This document shows positions 1-8,579 of a stretch of 64,000 nt of DNA, piece by piece. The notes under the pieces are model-generated. The model was not told where the DNA came from, ran no database searches, and worked only from the letters and a program-made list of their open reading frames with translations. Position 1 is the first letter of the stretch; every line of letters begins with the position of its first letter. The stretch spans positions 1-64,000 of the forward strand of contig CAIJXB010000065.1 in assembly GCA_903824495.1 (NCBI GenBank), in the 5' to 3' direction. The position numbers and the translations under genes were made by a program. This DNA comes from an uncultured Chlamydiae bacterium (lineage in GTDB: Bacteria; Chlamydiota; Chlamydiia; Chlamydiales; Rhabdochlamydiaceae).

Positions 1-258
1 CTTTTCTTGAAGAGCAGCCATTTCAGCCGCATGTAAAACTTCTAGGTCTCGGTGCCGGCTTTCTACTGTAATAAGCGCCGTAGAGAGATCTCGATTTTTA
101 GCAGCTAACTCTCTAATTTGATCTCGCATGGTGTCTATAGAATTTTGATATAGAACTAAGGTCTTATCTTCTTCGTTTACAAGTGTATCCTCAGAACCTT
201 TAAGAACCAAAGATAGCTCCTGCAAATTTAACGTAGTAAGGCTTGTAGTAGTCGTCAT
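1..258 (-). CDS. Coiled-coil protein, N-terminal part (cut by window edge)
   Basis: An open minus-strand frame runs from an ATG at 258 (an adjacent ATG at 261 is possible) off the left edge, giving 86 visible codons. A Shine-Dalgarno-like AGGAGAG lies just upstream of the start. The visible protein is Thr/Leu-rich at its N-terminus and then heptad-like and charged, consistent with a coiled coil. It lies 15 bp downstream of the 274-1458 coiled-coil gene on the same strand, so the two probably form an operon of related proteins. The family is not recognised. A secreted or inclusion-associated role would be inference only. Confidence 0.7.
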   Translation of the reverse strand, partial: MTTTTSLTTLNLQELSLVLKGSEDTLVNEEDKTLVLYQNSIDTMRDQIRELAAKNRDLSTALITVESRHRDLEVLHAAEMAALQEK

Positions 259-273
259 CATCTCTCCTAAAAA

Positions 274-1458
274 TTAAGAAATTGTACAGCTGCTGTCTTG
301 GTTATCCACTTCCCACTGCAAATCAGAAACTCGATTTCGCAGGTGGCGCATCTCATTATGCATGTTCCTAATCGCCTCTTCTTGCTCTTTACTTTTCTGT
401 GTTGCTACAGAAAGCTGCGAAGTTGCCTTATCGGCTTTTTGAGAAACTTCAGTAATTCGAGAATTTGCTGCCGACATCGCACTTTGATGTGATTGAACAG
501 CAGAATTAAGCCGTCCTTCTAAAGATCTAGCTTCTTGAGTTATTGAATCAACCTGTCTATTAAGGTTTGAAACTGTGCTTTGATGGGTTGTACAGATCTC
601 GGCAAGCTGATCTCTTAACTGCCCTGCTACAGAGCTATTTGTGTGCTCGATGGCAGCAATCTCCGTTTCAAGGTTTGCAACCCTTATGCGGTGAGCGTCT
701 TCCATGAATGTGATTTGTTCATTGATTCCATCGATAGTGCTTTGATAAACCTGCGTGATAGAGTTAAGGCGGCGCTCTAAAGCAGCTTCATGTTCTGCAG
801 TCCTAAGAGCTACATCTCCGAGCGCTTCAGCGTCTTGTCTATAGATTTCAGCCATTAGATGATTGTTACTAGCTATCATTATTTTCATCTTCTCGCGCAT
901 CTCTTGCTGTCTTCTTCCTCGAATCGCATTTTGAGCAAGTGTATGGTAAGTAAAGCGACGAGCATCCCCTAAGCTTGGATCATTTCTAAAAAGAGACACT
1001 TGATTGTCTGTTTGAGTAGCTGATGGGTTGACACTTCTTGCAAAAACAATCATTGCAAGGGCAAAGAAATGAGGAGCCGGGTTCTCTTCCATCCCTTCTC
1101 TATCTAAAGGAGAACCTTCCGGAAAAAGATCTCTACACTCTGTATGTACTGATCTTTCCCATATCCAATTGCGCTCGATGACAGGATCCCTAAGAGGACG
1201 ATTCAATAAAGGATCTACGAGGATCTCTTCAGTGAGCTCTTTAAGTTTTTCGCTAGCTAGTCTTGAGATGTTTTCTAAGGAGTCTGATGCATGGGTACCT
1301 ACTAGCTGGAATACTTCCACACCCCAGGTTCTCAATCTTGTAGATAGAAAATCGGTTGAGCCTTCAAAACCTTCTAAAATAGGAACTAATCTTTCAGCGT
1401 ATTCTAGATAGGTGTTTGGGGATACAAGAGACTGTCTTGTTTCCATAATAGTAGACAT
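274..1458 (-). CDS. Hypothetical protein with long C-terminal coiled coil
   Basis: This is a 394-residue protein that I do not recognise. Roughly the first 180 residues look globular. From about residue 190 to the end the sequence is heptad-like. A phrase of the form (T/S)HQS(T/A)xSxxN recurs in it (QVYQSTIDGIN, THQSTVSNLN, SHQSAMSAAN), suggesting internally duplicated coiled-coil segments. There is no signal peptide or membrane segment. A GAGGG stretch precedes the ATG. It is the first gene of a minus-strand pair with the truncated coiled-coil gene at the window edge and is divergent from the 1674 gene. Long coiled coils are common in chlamydial secreted proteins, but nothing here proves secretion. 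Confidence 0.75.
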   Translation of the reverse strand: MSTIMETRQSLVSPNTYLEYAERLVPILEGFEGSTDFLSTRLRTWGVEVFQLVGTHASDSLENISRLASEKLKELTEEILVDPLLNRPLRDPVIERNWIWERSVHTECRDLFPEGSPLDREGMEENPAPHFFALAMIVFARSVNPSATQTDNQVSLFRNDPSLGDARRFTYHTLAQNAIRGRRQQEMREKMKIMIASNNHLMAEIYRQDAEALGDVALRTAEHEAALERRLNSITQVYQSTIDGINEQITFMEDAHRIRVANLETEIAAIEHTNSSVAGQLRDQLAEICTTHQSTVSNLNRQVDSITQEARSLEGRLNSAVQSHQSAMSAANSRITEVSQKADKATSQLSVATQKSKEQEEAIRNMHNEMRHLRNRVSDLQWEVDNQDSSCTIS

Positions 1459-1673
1459 AAAACCCTCGCGAAAATAAATTTTTCGTAAAGATTAGCACGA
1501 AACATATTACTCGCATAGAGTTAAATTGTTTTATAAATTAACAAACCAAGCACCAGAAATTCAATTTAATATTTAAATTAATGACACCTCCAAAATACCC
1601 TCGAATTTAATCATATCCCTTCTGTAAGCTCTAGCAAAATAAAATTAAATCGCCTTACTTTTTTGAGGTAAAG

Positions 1674-3266
1674 ATGTCCTCTGTATCAGCTGACTTATCA
1701 ACACCAAGCTTCAAAGCTCACATTGACAACACTGTCCAGAAGCTAGAAAAAGAAGCGAAAGAGTATGGACTCTCGTCTGAAGAGCATGAAGCTTATATGA
1801 GGAAGATCAATGGGATAGTTAGTGGAATTTTCAAGCAAATAGACCAGCTTCAGCGCATCGGTAATACCGAAAAGCAAATCCTAGAGGCCGCAAATCTTCA
1901 AGTAAAGATCCTTAACCAATCAGGGAAAGCTCTTTTGAAGGATAAGAATGCCTATTTGGAAGAAAAAAAGAATACTCTCCAGGAACTTGAAAACTCTAAA
2001 GGTGTGATTTCTGGATCAAACCTCCCTCCTCATTCTTTCACCCCTTCTGAGCTCAAGAAAAAACCTAGCTTATCGTCCATCCTACCTAAAACAAATAGCA
2101 TCAACTTTTTGCATGGAATTAAGCATGAGCCGATTACTCCAACAGTCGTTGTGGGCGCTATCAATGAAATAGCAGCACCTATAAAGTTCGTTGAAGATCT
2201 CATTGGTAATATGGTTGAAAAGACCTGCAGAACCACAGTCGGTAAACCTTTTTGCCATTCTGCAAAATACTTAACTGAAGCTATTGTTGATAACGCACCT
2301 GATGCCGTCAGGGAAACCTGCAAAACGACTGTCGCTAAGCCCTTTTGCCATTCTGTAGGGTACATAGTTGAAGCTGCTATTGAGGATAAGTGGGTAGAAA
2401 GAGGGCTAACTTATTTGGAAGAGAAGCAGGGAATACCTAGAAACCTTATACCTGAAACAGTGCATAGTCTACTAAGTTTAACGCTCACAGCCCCTGCTAT
2501 AGCTGGACTTACAAAAGCCGCCCTAAAAACAGGAGCTAAAGCTCTTGAAAATCCAACCAAGGCTCTCCGAACTTCCACTGAGGATCATGCAAAAGTACAC
2601 CAATTGATGAACTCATGGGAACTGAAGGGGCCACCAGCATCACAGGTCTTCATAGACGAAGCCACAGAAGTTTCTGTAAAAGCCGAAACTAAAGTTCTCA
2701 AACCGAAACGTCCCAGGACTTACAGAATACCTCCCAAAATAACCGAGAGCAAACTGACCTATCCCGAGGATCATGCAAGAGTGCGTCAATTGGTGAGCTC
2801 ATGGGAACTGGTGGGGTCTGCATCAGAAAAGCAAATAGTATCTACTAAGCCTGTAGCAGAGATAATTCCTAAAGTTCTTAAAGAAGCCCAAATCCCCCAT
2901 TCTTGGCTGGGATTTGAAAGCGCTGAATTAAAAGTGGGAACCTACTCTATTGTGCGAGATGGAAAGGGAACTTATCTATCACTTCGTGTCGATGGACTTT
3001 ACAGTAATGGGGAAGTAGGAACTCTCAGACACCTAATAAACAACATCTCTCAAGAAGCCTCAAAGCATCAAGCGACTCGACTCTTCTTGACGACAGAATT
3101 TCGCAATCAAAGACTTGAGCAAGTTCTCTCTTCTAGATATGGTCTTCAATTGATAGAAAAAAATGTAAGAGGGCAAGATAATCTGTACTCTCTATCTGTA
3201 GAAAAGATATCTAAAGTTTCAGCTCCAAAAGCGCAAACAGCATCAGTAAAAAGCACAAAAAAGTAG
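1674..3266 (+). CDS. Hypothetical protein with two families of internal repeats
   Basis: This 530-residue protein is of unknown family. The N-terminal ~115 residues are helical and charged (coiled-coil-like). A ~33-residue unit with TCxTTVxKPFCHS occurs twice in tandem near residues 180-240, contributing four regularly placed Cys. A second unit, EDHAxVxQLxxSWEL, occurs near residues 300 and 365. The last ~120 residues form a separate globular block, with a weak resemblance to acetyltransferase-like folds that I would not rely on. GAGG precedes the ATG. There is no signal peptide. It is divergent from the coiled-coil pair and probably a lineage-specific, possibly secreted protein. Confidence 0.75.
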   Translation: MSSVSADLSTPSFKAHIDNTVQKLEKEAKEYGLSSEEHEAYMRKINGIVSGIFKQIDQLQRIGNTEKQILEAANLQVKILNQSGKALLKDKNAYLEEKKNTLQELENSKGVISGSNLPPHSFTPSELKKKPSLSSILPKTNSINFLHGIKHEPITPTVVVGAINEIAAPIKFVEDLIGNMVEKTCRTTVGKPFCHSAKYLTEAIVDNAPDAVRETCKTTVAKPFCHSVGYIVEAAIEDKWVERGLTYLEEKQGIPRNLIPETVHSLLSLTLTAPAIAGLTKAALKTGAKALENPTKALRTSTEDHAKVHQLMNSWELKGPPASQVFIDEATEVSVKAETKVLKPKRPRTYRIPPKITESKLTYPEDHARVRQLVSSWELVGSASEKQIVSTKPVAEIIPKVLKEAQIPHSWLGFESAELKVGTYSIVRDGKGTYLSLRVDGLYSNGEVGTLRHLINNISQEASKHQATRLFLTTEFRNQRLEQVLSSRYGLQLIEKNVRGQDNLYSLSVEKISKVSAPKAQTASVKSTKK

Positions 3267-3612
3267 AGCTCCTACTTTGCACCCATAAAAACGGCCCTTC
3301 ACTAGCAACGTAACGTGCTTATATACAAGAACTAACGAAAGATTCTCAACTGTGAATGCCAAGAGGCTCTTATTTGACTCTTTTTAAAAAAATCTATTAA
3401 CACCTTAAAACGCATTCAAAAAAATTATATACATCTCACCTTCAAATTCGCTCTACTTTCGCAAACTGTTTTTTTTAATCCATCTAGATCAACACATCAA
3501 TGACAAATAAAAAATTTAATCACACGCAAAACACTAATCGAAATAGATTATTAATGTGAAATTGTGATATAATACAACTATTAATTTATTAATTATAATA
3601 AAAAGAGGATAT
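3267..3612. other. AT-rich intergenic region, no gene seen
   Basis: These 346 bp contain no convincing reading frame and no tRNA-like fold. A short AAGAG/CTCTT inverted repeat with a T-run near 3361-3386 could be a weak terminator for the upstream gene. The right end holds the promoter-like element annotated separately. Confidence 0.5.
3565..3573 (+). promoter_or_regulatory. Extended -10 promoter element for the 3613 gene
   Basis: TGATATAAT is a perfect extended -10 (TGn-TATAAT), 39 bp before the start codon. No good -35 hexamer is seen 17 bp upstream. The same TGATATAAT string occurs upstream of the RING gene at 34743 and the protease gene at 44860. Confidence 0.5.
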
Positions 3613-4317
3613 ATGATTACTACTAAAAATTGTGGCGAAAATTATTTACAAACCTACCAAAGGGGCAGCCTATTCAGATACGCTGACCGCTTTGGAAAGA
3701 TCCCAGCTATTGGATCTGCTATTGGAGCAATCCGAACTGCAGGATCTATATTAGGCATGTTTGGAGCAGGATTTGTATATGGAGGAGCCTATTTCTTCAA
3801 AAACGAAGCTCTAAAAGAAAGCTGCCTTTTTGCTCATGAAAGAGCTATCGATGAAACAATTAGAGGTATCTATGAAATATTCGCCTACGGCGCATTCTGT
3901 GAAAAATTTGTACGTGTAGGCTTATCTAAGATTTCTTCTAAAGTAAGCGCGGTAGAAAACAGTCACAACTATTTTGCTCACGGGTCCGTATTTACAGTAG
4001 ACGCCAATAACAGGATTCGTTACTACAAAAAATCAGAGGCACTAAAACCCCATTTAATTAAAACATCCGATAAAGCTATGGAAAAACAAATCCCTAAAGA
4101 CTATTCAAAAACAGTTACCGATGCATTATTGAAAGATCTTAAAGATACGCGCTCCAACTTTAAATTCGATCCATCTAAGCATACAAATATAGACACAAAC
4201 ATTCACTTAGAAAATATATCCCCGGAAAGAAAAAAATTCCTTGAGGCATTAATCAGAAACCCTCTTTACGCACGCTCCAACTTTGGATGCAATGTAGTCG
4301 ATCCAATCTACCTTTAA
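3613..4317 (+). CDS. Hypothetical protein with Gly/Ala-rich hydrophobic segment
   Basis: This 234-residue protein is of unknown family. Residues about 30-62 are rich in Gly, Ala and Ile (IGSAIGAIRTAGSILGMFG), like a hairpin-type membrane or membrane-interacting segment. The rest is polar, with a Lys-rich C-terminal half. A bilobed hydrophobic segment is typical of chlamydial inclusion-membrane proteins, but here it has only one clear lobe, so that label stays a hypothesis. The gene is monocistronic, with an extended -10 element upstream and a strong hairpin terminator immediately downstream. Confidence 0.7.
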   Translation: MITTKNCGENYLQTYQRGSLFRYADRFGKIPAIGSAIGAIRTAGSILGMFGAGFVYGGAYFFKNEALKESCLFAHERAIDETIRGIYEIFAYGAFCEKFVRVGLSKISSKVSAVENSHNYFAHGSVFTVDANNRIRYYKKSEALKPHLIKTSDKAMEKQIPKDYSKTVTDALLKDLKDTRSNFKFDPSKHTNIDTNIHLENISPERKKFLEALIRNPLYARSNFGCNVVDPIYL

Positions 4318-4325
4318 TCTAAAGG

Positions 4326-4360
4326 AAAAAGGCGTCTACTTAAAAAGAGGCGCCTTTTTT
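4326..4360 (+). terminator. Rho-independent terminator after the 3613 gene
   Basis: A 12-bp stem (AAAAAGGCGTCT pairing with AGGCGCCTTTTT, one G-T wobble) with a ~10-nt loop is followed by T-runs, starting 9 bp after the stop codon. Confidence 0.85.
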
Positions 4361-4445
4361 ATTTTTCCTAGAAATCTTATGAATTTTAAATAAACTCTTC
4401 CCTAATTCCTTTCTCAGCTGCTATCATATTGCCCGAATTCACATA

Positions 4446-4697
4446 ATGGTATTTATGCCAACAGTCTTGAGAATCGGACCTTATCGCTTCTATTTTTATA
4501 GTCATGAACCGAATTAACCTCCTCATATTCATATAGACAAAGATTCGGCATCTGCAAAATTCTGGTTAAAAAAAGTGGCTCTGGCCCAAAATATCGGTTT
4601 TGCAAAAAAAGACCTGAATGAGTTACATAGACTAGTAGAAGAACATCAAAAATTATTTCCGGATACATGGTATGGGTACTTTAGCAGTAAAGACTGA
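4446..4697 (+). pseudogene. DUF4160 protein with in-frame stop codon
   Basis: Reading from ATG 4446 (or ATG 4455) gives a typical DUF4160 start (MPTVLRIGPYRFYFYSHEPN), then a TAA at 4515-4517. The same frame then continues as PPHIHIDKD and ...FWLKKVALAQN through to a TGA at 4695. Family members normally carry an uninterrupted HEPxxPPHxHV/I core, so the stop replaces one codon, and a GAA-to-TAA change would explain it. There is no frameshift. DUF4160 genes commonly precede DUF2442 genes as a toxin-antitoxin-like pair, and here the 3' end overlaps the DUF2442 start by 26 bp. It could be a recent nonsense mutation, a read-through gene or a sequencing error. Confidence 0.75.
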
Positions 4698-4992
4698 CGA
4701 GCGTGTTGAAGCTGTATACTTCACAAGAGATTCGATCGTTGTTGACCTTATGGATGGTCGTACCATCTCGGCTCCGTTGGCATGGTATCCAAAGTTGCTA
4801 AAAGCTAACTTAAAACAAAAATCTCAATGGGAGCTTTGTGGTGGAGGCTACGGAATCCACTGGCCCGATATCGATGAGGATTTAAGTACCGAGGGACTAT
4901 TACGAGGAGCCCCGGCGCCAAAGACATCTAAAAAAACTATTCAGTTGAGCCCCGCTAAGAAAAAATCGCGTAAACGGTCTAAAGTCTCATAG
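4672..4992 (+). CDS. DUF2442 family protein (partner of DUF4160)
   Basis: This is a 106-residue protein with the DUF2442 core: VEAVYFTRDSIVVDLMDGRT, then LAWYPKLL and a final GYGIHWPDIDEDLSTEGLL. The domain occupies about residues 10-78. The rest is a Lys/Ser/Arg-rich basic tail. Members are small DNA-binding-type or antitoxin-like proteins found next to DUF4160. Its start lies inside the 3' end of the interrupted DUF4160 frame and no clear ribosome binding site precedes it, so translation may depend on coupling. The last 52 bp overlap the 3' end of hemD on the other strand. Confidence 0.8.
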   Translation: MGTLAVKTDERVEAVYFTRDSIVVDLMDGRTISAPLAWYPKLLKANLKQKSQWELCGGGYGIHWPDIDEDLSTEGLLRGAPAPKTSKKTIQLSPAKKKSRKRSKVS

Positions 4993-5609
4993 AAATACCT
5001 CTCCGTAACAGGTCCCTGAAAAGACAGCTTTATCCCTTCCGGGATCTTTCCAAAGATTTTAAAAAAGCCATCGACTGTCGAAGGACTTGTAAAAACGATC
5101 TCCTCGATTTCTTCTAAAGAAGGTCTTGGTACAGGCTCTTGATGGACAGTATCGTAAAGATCTAAAAGTTCATGTGGGATGTTTTTTTCTATTAGATATC
5201 GACTTAAAAGAGGCCTTGCTAAAGAAGAACGCGGGTAAAAAACGTCTTTAAGCACCTTTCCCTCTAAGGAAGCGATTACCCCTTCTTGAGTCGATTCTAG
5301 AGCCTCTAAAAGAGGTTCTACCCCTTTAGAGCGTAAAATAGAGCTTGTACTAGGACCTATAGAAATACACTTACCTTGTAAAGAAACGCTTGGATCAATA
5401 GCGAGCTGATGACACATCTCCCACAAAATCTCTACGCTATTTTTACTTGTGAAAAGAACGTGGGAAAAGGAAGAGAGTTTGTTTAAACAAAAAAGCACCC
5501 TGTCTTCTTTGACACTTTTTGGGATAAGACGGATGACGGGATAGTGAATCACTTCCTTATCTGATGAAAAAAAGTCTAAAGAAGTGCCTAAATAGAGAAG
5601 TTTAGACAA
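4941..5609 (-). CDS. hemD: Uroporphyrinogen-III synthase
   Basis: This 222-residue protein fits HemD, which cyclises hydroxymethylbilane to uroporphyrinogen III in haem synthesis. Family-like segments include the N-terminal LLYLGTSLDFF, FTSKNSVEILW, the CISIGPSTSSILRSKG stretch and the C-terminal EIVFTSPSTVDGFF. HemD is poorly conserved and the length is slightly short. The adjacent hemC strongly supports the call. It overlaps hemC by 22 bp on the same strand (translational coupling likely) and overlaps the convergent DUF2442 gene by 52 bp. Confidence 0.85.
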   Translation of the reverse strand: MSKLLYLGTSLDFFSSDKEVIHYPVIRLIPKSVKEDRVLFCLNKLSSFSHVLFTSKNSVEILWEMCHQLAIDPSVSLQGKCISIGPSTSSILRSKGVEPLLEALESTQEGVIASLEGKVLKDVFYPRSSLARPLLSRYLIEKNIPHELLDLYDTVHQEPVPRPSLEEIEEIVFTSPSTVDGFFKIFGKIPEGIKLSFQGPVTERYFYETLDRLRDFFLAGLN

Positions 5610-6268
5610 GCAAAAAGCTCCTTCATCTCTTCATCATCTTTTTTAGCAACGATGGCAAGCCTTCCTTGAAGCGGCGAACATTCACCGGAAATTGGGAGGG
5701 TGTTTCTGATGAGTTTTAATCTAATTAAAGCAGCATTTGCCATAATTACTCCATCAACCTCTCCTTGGTCTAATAGCCCAAGTCTTGTATCAATAGGACC
5801 CCTTATATCTACACAGATAAGATCAGGACGCAGGGCTTTGATGTTTTTTTCTCTTCGAAGTGATGAGGTTCCTATTTTAGCTCCATGTGGTAGACTTTCT
5901 AAACTCTCACCTTCTCGAAGGACTAAAACATCAGAAGGATCTACCCCTTGCGTGCAAGCAATGATGCATAAAGGCTCTGGCAGAGGATCCGGTAGATCTT
6001 TTGCAGAATGGATTCCAATTCTACAGATCCCCCTAATGACAGCATCATCAATTTCTTTTGTAAAGAAATTGGTTTTTTCAAGGTGAATGAGCGAGGTTTT
6101 AAGATCCAGATCTCCACTTGTTTCAAACCATTGAGGTGAAAAACAAACATCTGGCTGATGTTTTTGAAGTAGAGACAACACTTCTTCTACTTGAGCTCTT
6201 GAAAGAGGAGAGCTTCTAGCTCCTACTCTAATTTCTTTAACGGATAAGAGCACGAACGGCCTCCTCAA
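5588..6268 (-). CDS. hemC: Hydroxymethylbilane synthase, short form
   Basis: This enzyme polymerises four porphobilinogen molecules for haem synthesis. Recognisable motifs are VGARSSPLSRAQ, FTKEIDDAVI, GIHSAKDLPDPLP, GTSSLRREKNI and IRGPIDTRLGLLD (normally RGNVxTRL). At 226 residues it lacks the C-terminal third domain of the usual ~310-residue enzyme, and with it the Cys that holds the dipyrromethane cofactor. The GQGALG-type motif is also altered (GECSPLQG). Chlamydial HemC proteins are short, as far as I recall, so this is probably a lineage trait. It overlaps radA by 32 bp; an internal GTG start after the first 9 residues is possible. Confidence 0.9.
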   Translation of the reverse strand: MRRPFVLLSVKEIRVGARSSPLSRAQVEEVLSLLQKHQPDVCFSPQWFETSGDLDLKTSLIHLEKTNFFTKEIDDAVIRGICRIGIHSAKDLPDPLPEPLCIIACTQGVDPSDVLVLREGESLESLPHGAKIGTSSLRREKNIKALRPDLICVDIRGPIDTRLGLLDQGEVDGVIMANAALIRLKLIRNTLPISGECSPLQGRLAIVAKKDDEEMKELFACLNFSI

Positions 6269-7613
6269 CAGTTGAAACGCTACAAAGTTCTATCTTTTGC
6301 TTTATGTCTTGAGAAAGCCCTGCAAAGTTCTTCTTCGGCAAGATGCACCGTTTAAATCCAAGATGAGCCGCTTCTTTCACTCGACTTTCAGCTTTAGCCA
6401 CACTGCGAATCTCTCCGCCAAGGCCAACTTCTCCAAAGACCACAGTATCTGAATCGATCACGCAGTTTGTAAAGGAAGAAAGCACTGCCATCATAAGTCC
6501 TAGATCAATAGCCGGCTCGTAGATTTTAATGCCTCCAGCAATGGATACAAACACATCACAGTGATGAAGTTGGTATCCTGCTTTTTTCTCGAGTACAGCA
6601 AGTAAGAGTGACAGACGATTAGAATCAACTCCGGTGGATTTACGTGTGGCTGTTGGAAAAGGAGAAGGTGCTACTAAAGACTGCGCTTCAATCAAGACTG
6701 CTCTTGAGCCTTCAAGTGATGGGACAATGACAGAGCCTGTGGACTCTCTTTGTCTTTCTTGCAAAAAGAAATGGGAGGGGTTTTCTACTTCAGAAAGCCC
6801 TGTCATTCCCATTTGGAACAAAACGATGTCTTCTGTTGGACCGAACCTGTTTTTTACGCCGCGAAGGATCCGATACCCTTGATGTCTGTCCCCTTCAAAG
6901 TCAAGCACGACATCCACTAAATGCTCCAAAACTCTAGGACCTGCAATCTCTCCAGACTTCGTGACATGCCCAATTAAAAAGGTAGCGATCTGTAAACGTT
7001 TAGAAAGATGCAAGAACTCCATGGCAAGCTCTCTTACTTGAGCAACGCTTCCAGGCGCTGATGTGATCTCTTGCTTATAAAGGATCTGAATGGAGTCTAC
7101 TATCAAAATGGATGGTTTTAGGGTTTCTATATGGGTCTTGATGCTTGAAAACTGCGTCTCACTTAAAATGTAGAGCTGCTCGCTGCGGATACCTAGTCTT
7201 TTAGCTCTAAGAGCCGTCTGCTCTACAGACTCTTCCCCAGATACATAAAGTACTGTCTTATTTTGCTTAGCTAAAGAATCTGCAATTTGCAAAAGAAGGG
7301 TCGACTTACCGATGCCTGGATCTCCTGCAATCAAAGAGAGTGAGCCTGGAACAATCCCACCACCAAGTAAACGATCGAGCTCTTTCATGCCGGTTAAAAA
7401 CCGGCAAATGGGAAGGTCTTGCACTTCAGACACTCTAAGAGGACGCGTTTTTTCAGGGGCTTCTACCGCAAACCGGGAAGGAGTTTCACGAACTTCTACC
7501 TCTTCTTCAAAGGTATTCCACTTCTGGCAAGCAGAGCAGCTTCCTGTCCATTTGACTTGCATGTGGCCACATTCTTTGCAGGCCCAAAGAGTCTTTTTCT
7601 GAGTCTTACCCAT
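6237..7613 (-). CDS. radA: DNA repair protein RadA/Sms
   Basis: This 458-residue RecA-like ATPase drives branch migration in recombination. The N-terminal zinc finger has C12, C15, C26 and C29. Walker A is GDPGIGKST at 97-105, Walker B is the SILIVDSIQIL stretch, and the RadA-specific KNRFG motif follows near residue 252. The C-terminal Lon-protease-like domain contains VFVSIAGGIKIYEPAIDLG. The length is typical. It belongs to the minus-strand run rnc-radA-hemC-hemD (14 bp after rnc, overlapping hemC), the arrangement I recall for Chlamydia trachomatis rnc-sms-hemC. Confidence 0.97.
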   Translation of the reverse strand: MGKTQKKTLWACKECGHMQVKWTGSCSACQKWNTFEEEVEVRETPSRFAVEAPEKTRPLRVSEVQDLPICRFLTGMKELDRLLGGGIVPGSLSLIAGDPGIGKSTLLLQIADSLAKQNKTVLYVSGEESVEQTALRAKRLGIRSEQLYILSETQFSSIKTHIETLKPSILIVDSIQILYKQEITSAPGSVAQVRELAMEFLHLSKRLQIATFLIGHVTKSGEIAGPRVLEHLVDVVLDFEGDRHQGYRILRGVKNRFGPTEDIVLFQMGMTGLSEVENPSHFFLQERQRESTGSVIVPSLEGSRAVLIEAQSLVAPSPFPTATRKSTGVDSNRLSLLLAVLEKKAGYQLHHCDVFVSIAGGIKIYEPAIDLGLMMAVLSSFTNCVIDSDTVVFGEVGLGGEIRSVAKAESRVKEAAHLGFKRCILPKKNFAGLSQDIKQKIELCSVSTVEEAVRALIR

Positions 7614-7627
7614 ATAGCAACATTCCT

Positions 7628-8353
7628 CTATTTCTTTTTCTTATTAGATTCTTCCAAAAAGCTCAGAGCTTTTTTAGCAGCTTCTTGCTCCGCTTCTTTT
7701 TTAGAGGAACCAAGTCCCTTGCCTAGTTCCAAATCTTCTAGATACACAGCAATTTCAAATTGCTTGTCATGATCAGGACCATGGGCATTCAAAACTTGAT
7801 AAACAGGCGTTTTCTGATGTTTTTTCTGTGAATAGTCTTGTAGCTCCGCCTTCCAATTACGAACAGGCTCTTTTAATCTGAGCGCTACATCTTCTGTAAA
7901 ATGGGACCAAAAAAACTTCCTTGCAGCCTCAAGCCCTCCATCTAAGAAAATAGAGGCCAGTAGAGCTTCAAAAAGGTCTGCTTGGATCGACTCTTTGTTC
8001 TTCCCTTCGTTCATTTTCTCGCCTTTGCCAAGCAAGATAAACTCAATTAAAGAAAGCTTTTGTAAAAGCTTAGCGCACATAGCAGCTTCAATTAAGTAAG
8101 CTCTGATGTGGGATAACTGACCTTCTGAAAGCTCTGGAAAGGTTTTGTAGAGATATTCGGAAATCAAAATGTTTAGAACCGAGTCCCCCAAAAATTCAAG
8201 GCGCTCGTTATGCTCTAAGACTTTTTCCCGATTTTCGTTGTAAAAAGAGCGGTGAACAAAGGCTAAAACAAGCAGATCCTTCTTTTGAAAGACGTATCCT
8301 ATTCTTTCTTCAATCAGATCCATTTGTTCCATAAGGTTTTGATGCGGATCCAT
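7628..8353 (-). CDS. rnc: Ribonuclease III
   Basis: This is a 241-residue endoribonuclease that cuts double-stranded RNA, including rRNA precursors. The signature HNERLEFLGDSVLNILIS carries the catalytic Glu and Asp, and the second acidic cluster is ADLFEALLASIFLDGG. A double-stranded-RNA-binding domain follows from about residue 165, ending in KEAEQEAAKKALSFLEE. The length and domain order are normal. It is the first gene of the rnc-radA-hemC-hemD run. Confidence 0.97.
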   Translation of the reverse strand: MDPHQNLMEQMDLIEERIGYVFQKKDLLVLAFVHRSFYNENREKVLEHNERLEFLGDSVLNILISEYLYKTFPELSEGQLSHIRAYLIEAAMCAKLLQKLSLIEFILLGKGEKMNEGKNKESIQADLFEALLASIFLDGGLEAARKFFWSHFTEDVALRLKEPVRNWKAELQDYSQKKHQKTPVYQVLNAHGPDHDKQFEIAVYLEDLELGKGLGSSKKEAEQEAAKKALSFLEESNKKKK

Positions 8354-8515
8354 AGTCCCCTTTTTTTAAGAAATATAAGACCGCACTATACTCGATTCCC
8401 CTCAAAAAAAACATTTTTTATTTTTTCAGCATAGGCTTCTCGATAACTCTACAAACCTTACCCGAGAGTGAAAAAAAGTAAAATTAGATCTTTAACTTTA
8501 CGCATCAGATTAGCG

Positions 8516-8544
8516 TTGAAAAGAACGGAAATTTAGCCTATAAT
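8516..8544 (+). promoter_or_regulatory. Sigma-70-type promoter for the 8580 gene
   Basis: TTGAAA (8516-8521), exactly 17 bp, then TATAAT (8539-8544), ending 35 bp before the start codon. A near-identical arrangement precedes the genes at 34743 and 42375. Confidence 0.65.
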
Positions 8545-8579
8545 TTTCGGCAATTAATTAAAAAAAATTCAGGAAAACT

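Noticed and set aside
3267-3612. tRNA or small RNA gene in the gap
   Set aside because: No cloverleaf arms, CCA-adjacent acceptor or stable fold could be found by eye.
4453-4668. Minus-strand 71-residue frame
   Set aside because: It is the shadow of the DUF4160 frame, which has clear family sequence on the plus strand.
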